Below, piece by piece: positions 5,015-5,925 of a stretch of DNA of 5,925 nt. The translations under genes were made by a program, and so were the position numbers. The notes beneath the pieces were generated by a model. It ran no database searches, was not told where the DNA came from, and saw only the letters and a list, made by a program, of their open reading frames with translations. Origin of the DNA: Promethearchaeota archaeon CR_4 (lineage in GTDB: Archaea > Asgardarchaeota > Lokiarchaeia > Sigyniarchaeales > CR-4); assembly GCA_001940655.1 (NCBI GenBank), contig MBAA01000161.1, positions 14,451 through 20,375 of the forward strand, in the 5' to 3' direction. Positions within the stretch are counted from its first letter, which is position 1; each line of letters starts with the position of its first letter.

Positions 5015-5925
5015 TTAAATTTCTTGCAGCTCCAACTGCGTTGGTTGGAGATCTGGGGAATATAAACGTACTAGAACCGGTTTTCCGGGTGTGGGGATGA
5101 TGCCAAGGGATTTCATGTAGTCAGTCTGGGATTCAAAGCAACCGCTACCGACACAAAGTACGTTGCGATACTTTCCCAATCCATTAATATGAATGTGACC
5201 GGTGTGGAAAAGGTCTGGAATTTCATCGATGACAAGCCAATCCAAGGGTGCTGGGGCGATCTCAGTTTTCTTACCAAAAACTGGCGCCAAATGGCGACCG
5301 CGAAGGCACTCTAACATTGCAGTTTCAGGTTGATTAAATGATACCGTGGGGATGTTCATAGAAAAATCTAGGAAGCTATCTCCGTGAAAAAGTAAGGATT
5401 TCACCCCATGAAGCGATACAACTGCAGGATTTCCCAAACACATCACATTATGGTGAGACTGCAAACCTTCAACATATTTCTTTGGGACTGCAGGCATAGG
5501 AAGAGCTTTACGAACTGGTTCATGGTTCCCGGGAATGTAGATGATTTGAATGTAATCGGGGATTACTTGGAGCAATTCATCTAGCATTTGGTATTGCTTT
5601 TGTATACTATCAAGTTCAAGATCTTCCTCTTGAGAGGGGTAAATCCCTATCCCATCTACGGCATCACCTGCTATTAGAAGATACTTGACCTCTCCTGCCA
5701 ACTGCCGCTGACGTTCATTGCCCAAGCGTCCATTAAGAAAATCACCCATCCTATCCCAAAGTGGTCGGAGGAATTCTTTGCTTCCCACGTGCATATCAGA
5801 AATGCATAACGCACACACACGATCTTCGGCGTGTTTCGGGTGAAAGTTCAATGGTACATCTGGCCAGAAAAATTCGTTGACCATAATCATGCGCGATCGC
5901 CCATCCCCGATGCGCAGGAGGCCAC
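5015..5925 (-). CDS. dp1: DNA polymerase D small subunit DP1, C-terminal part (truncated by window edge)
   Basis: This is the proofreading subunit of PolD, the 3'-5' exonuclease partner of the DP2 polymerase. The frame does not begin at the ATG at 5890: eleven sense codons (GLLRIGDGRSR) continue in frame to the right edge and read smoothly into the domain, so the N-terminus and OB fold lie outside the window. Counting from that Met, the family block NEFFWPDVP (5-13) is followed by the Mre11-like phosphodiesterase motifs SDMHVGS (D32, H34), AGDAVDGIGIYP (D76), IPGNHEPVR (N122, H123), LLFHGDSF (H169) and FHTGHIHINGLGKYR (H232, H234). The C-terminus GSGCFESQTDYMKSLGIIP matches the DP1 end that contacts DP2. 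GNHE replaces the more usual GNHD. The zinc-protein gene follows after 19 nt. Opposing orc1/cdc6 recalls the replication clusters of Pyrococcus, where cdc6 and polD genes are neighbours. Confidence 0.92.
   Translation of the reverse strand, partial: GLLRIGDGRSRMIMVNEFFWPDVPLNFHPKHAEDRVCALCISDMHVGSKEFLRPLWDRMGDFLNGRLGNERQRQLAGEVKYLLIAGDAVDGIGIYPSQEEDLELDSIQKQYQMLDELLQVIPDYIQIIYIPGNHEPVRKALPMPAVPKKYVEGLQSHHNVMCLGNPAVVSLHGVKSLLFHGDSFLDFSMNIPTVSFNQPETAMLECLRGRHLAPVFGKKTEIAPAPLDWLVIDEIPDLFHTGHIHINGLGKYRNVLCVGSGCFESQTDYMKSLGIIPTPGKPVLVRLYSPDLQPTQLELQEI

Noticed and set aside
5015..5890. DP1 as a complete short gene starting at ATG 5890
   Set aside because: The frame continues to the window edge with DP1-like residues, and full DP1 proteins are far longer, so the start lies outside.

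Overview
The window looks archaeal. It carries an Orc1/Cdc6 initiator-type AAA+ gene, the small (DP1) subunit of the archaea-specific family D DNA polymerase, two tRNA genes with non-coding inserts (one an anticodon-loop intron), TATA-like boxes and poly-T terminators. PolD makes a typical crenarchaeote unlikely. A euryarchaeal, Asgard or related lineage fits, but the sequence alone does not decide between them.

Left edge (1-353, minus): the N-terminal part of a metallophosphoesterase, cut by the window edge. From 354 to 1124 there is no convincing complete gene. This stretch holds inverted repeats, a T-run terminator candidate and a GC-rich island at about 860-1030. The island's minus strand reads like real protein, but the reading frame is interrupted by one TAA (871-1113).

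Middle (1125-2512, plus): tRNA-Thr(CGU) with a 30-nt anticodon-loop insert, followed after 32 nt by a ThiL-like thiamine-monophosphate kinase with a strong Shine-Dalgarno, then tRNA-Leu(GAG) with an unusually long 43-nt variable region and T-runs after it.

Right half (2513-5925): a 518-nt intergenic region with two identical CTTTATATT boxes and an 11-bp direct repeat leads into the orc1/cdc6 gene on the plus strand. This is the best candidate in the window for an origin or an autoregulated initiator promoter. Facing orc1/cdc6, with 6 nt between the stop codons, is a minus-strand pair: PolD DP1, which runs off the right edge, then a DUF2240-like protein with a C-terminal SWIM-like H-x-C...C-x-H zinc motif. 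Initiator, polymerase subunit and the unassigned zinc protein together form a replication-type neighbourhood. The thiL and tRNA genes are ordinary housekeeping neighbours.
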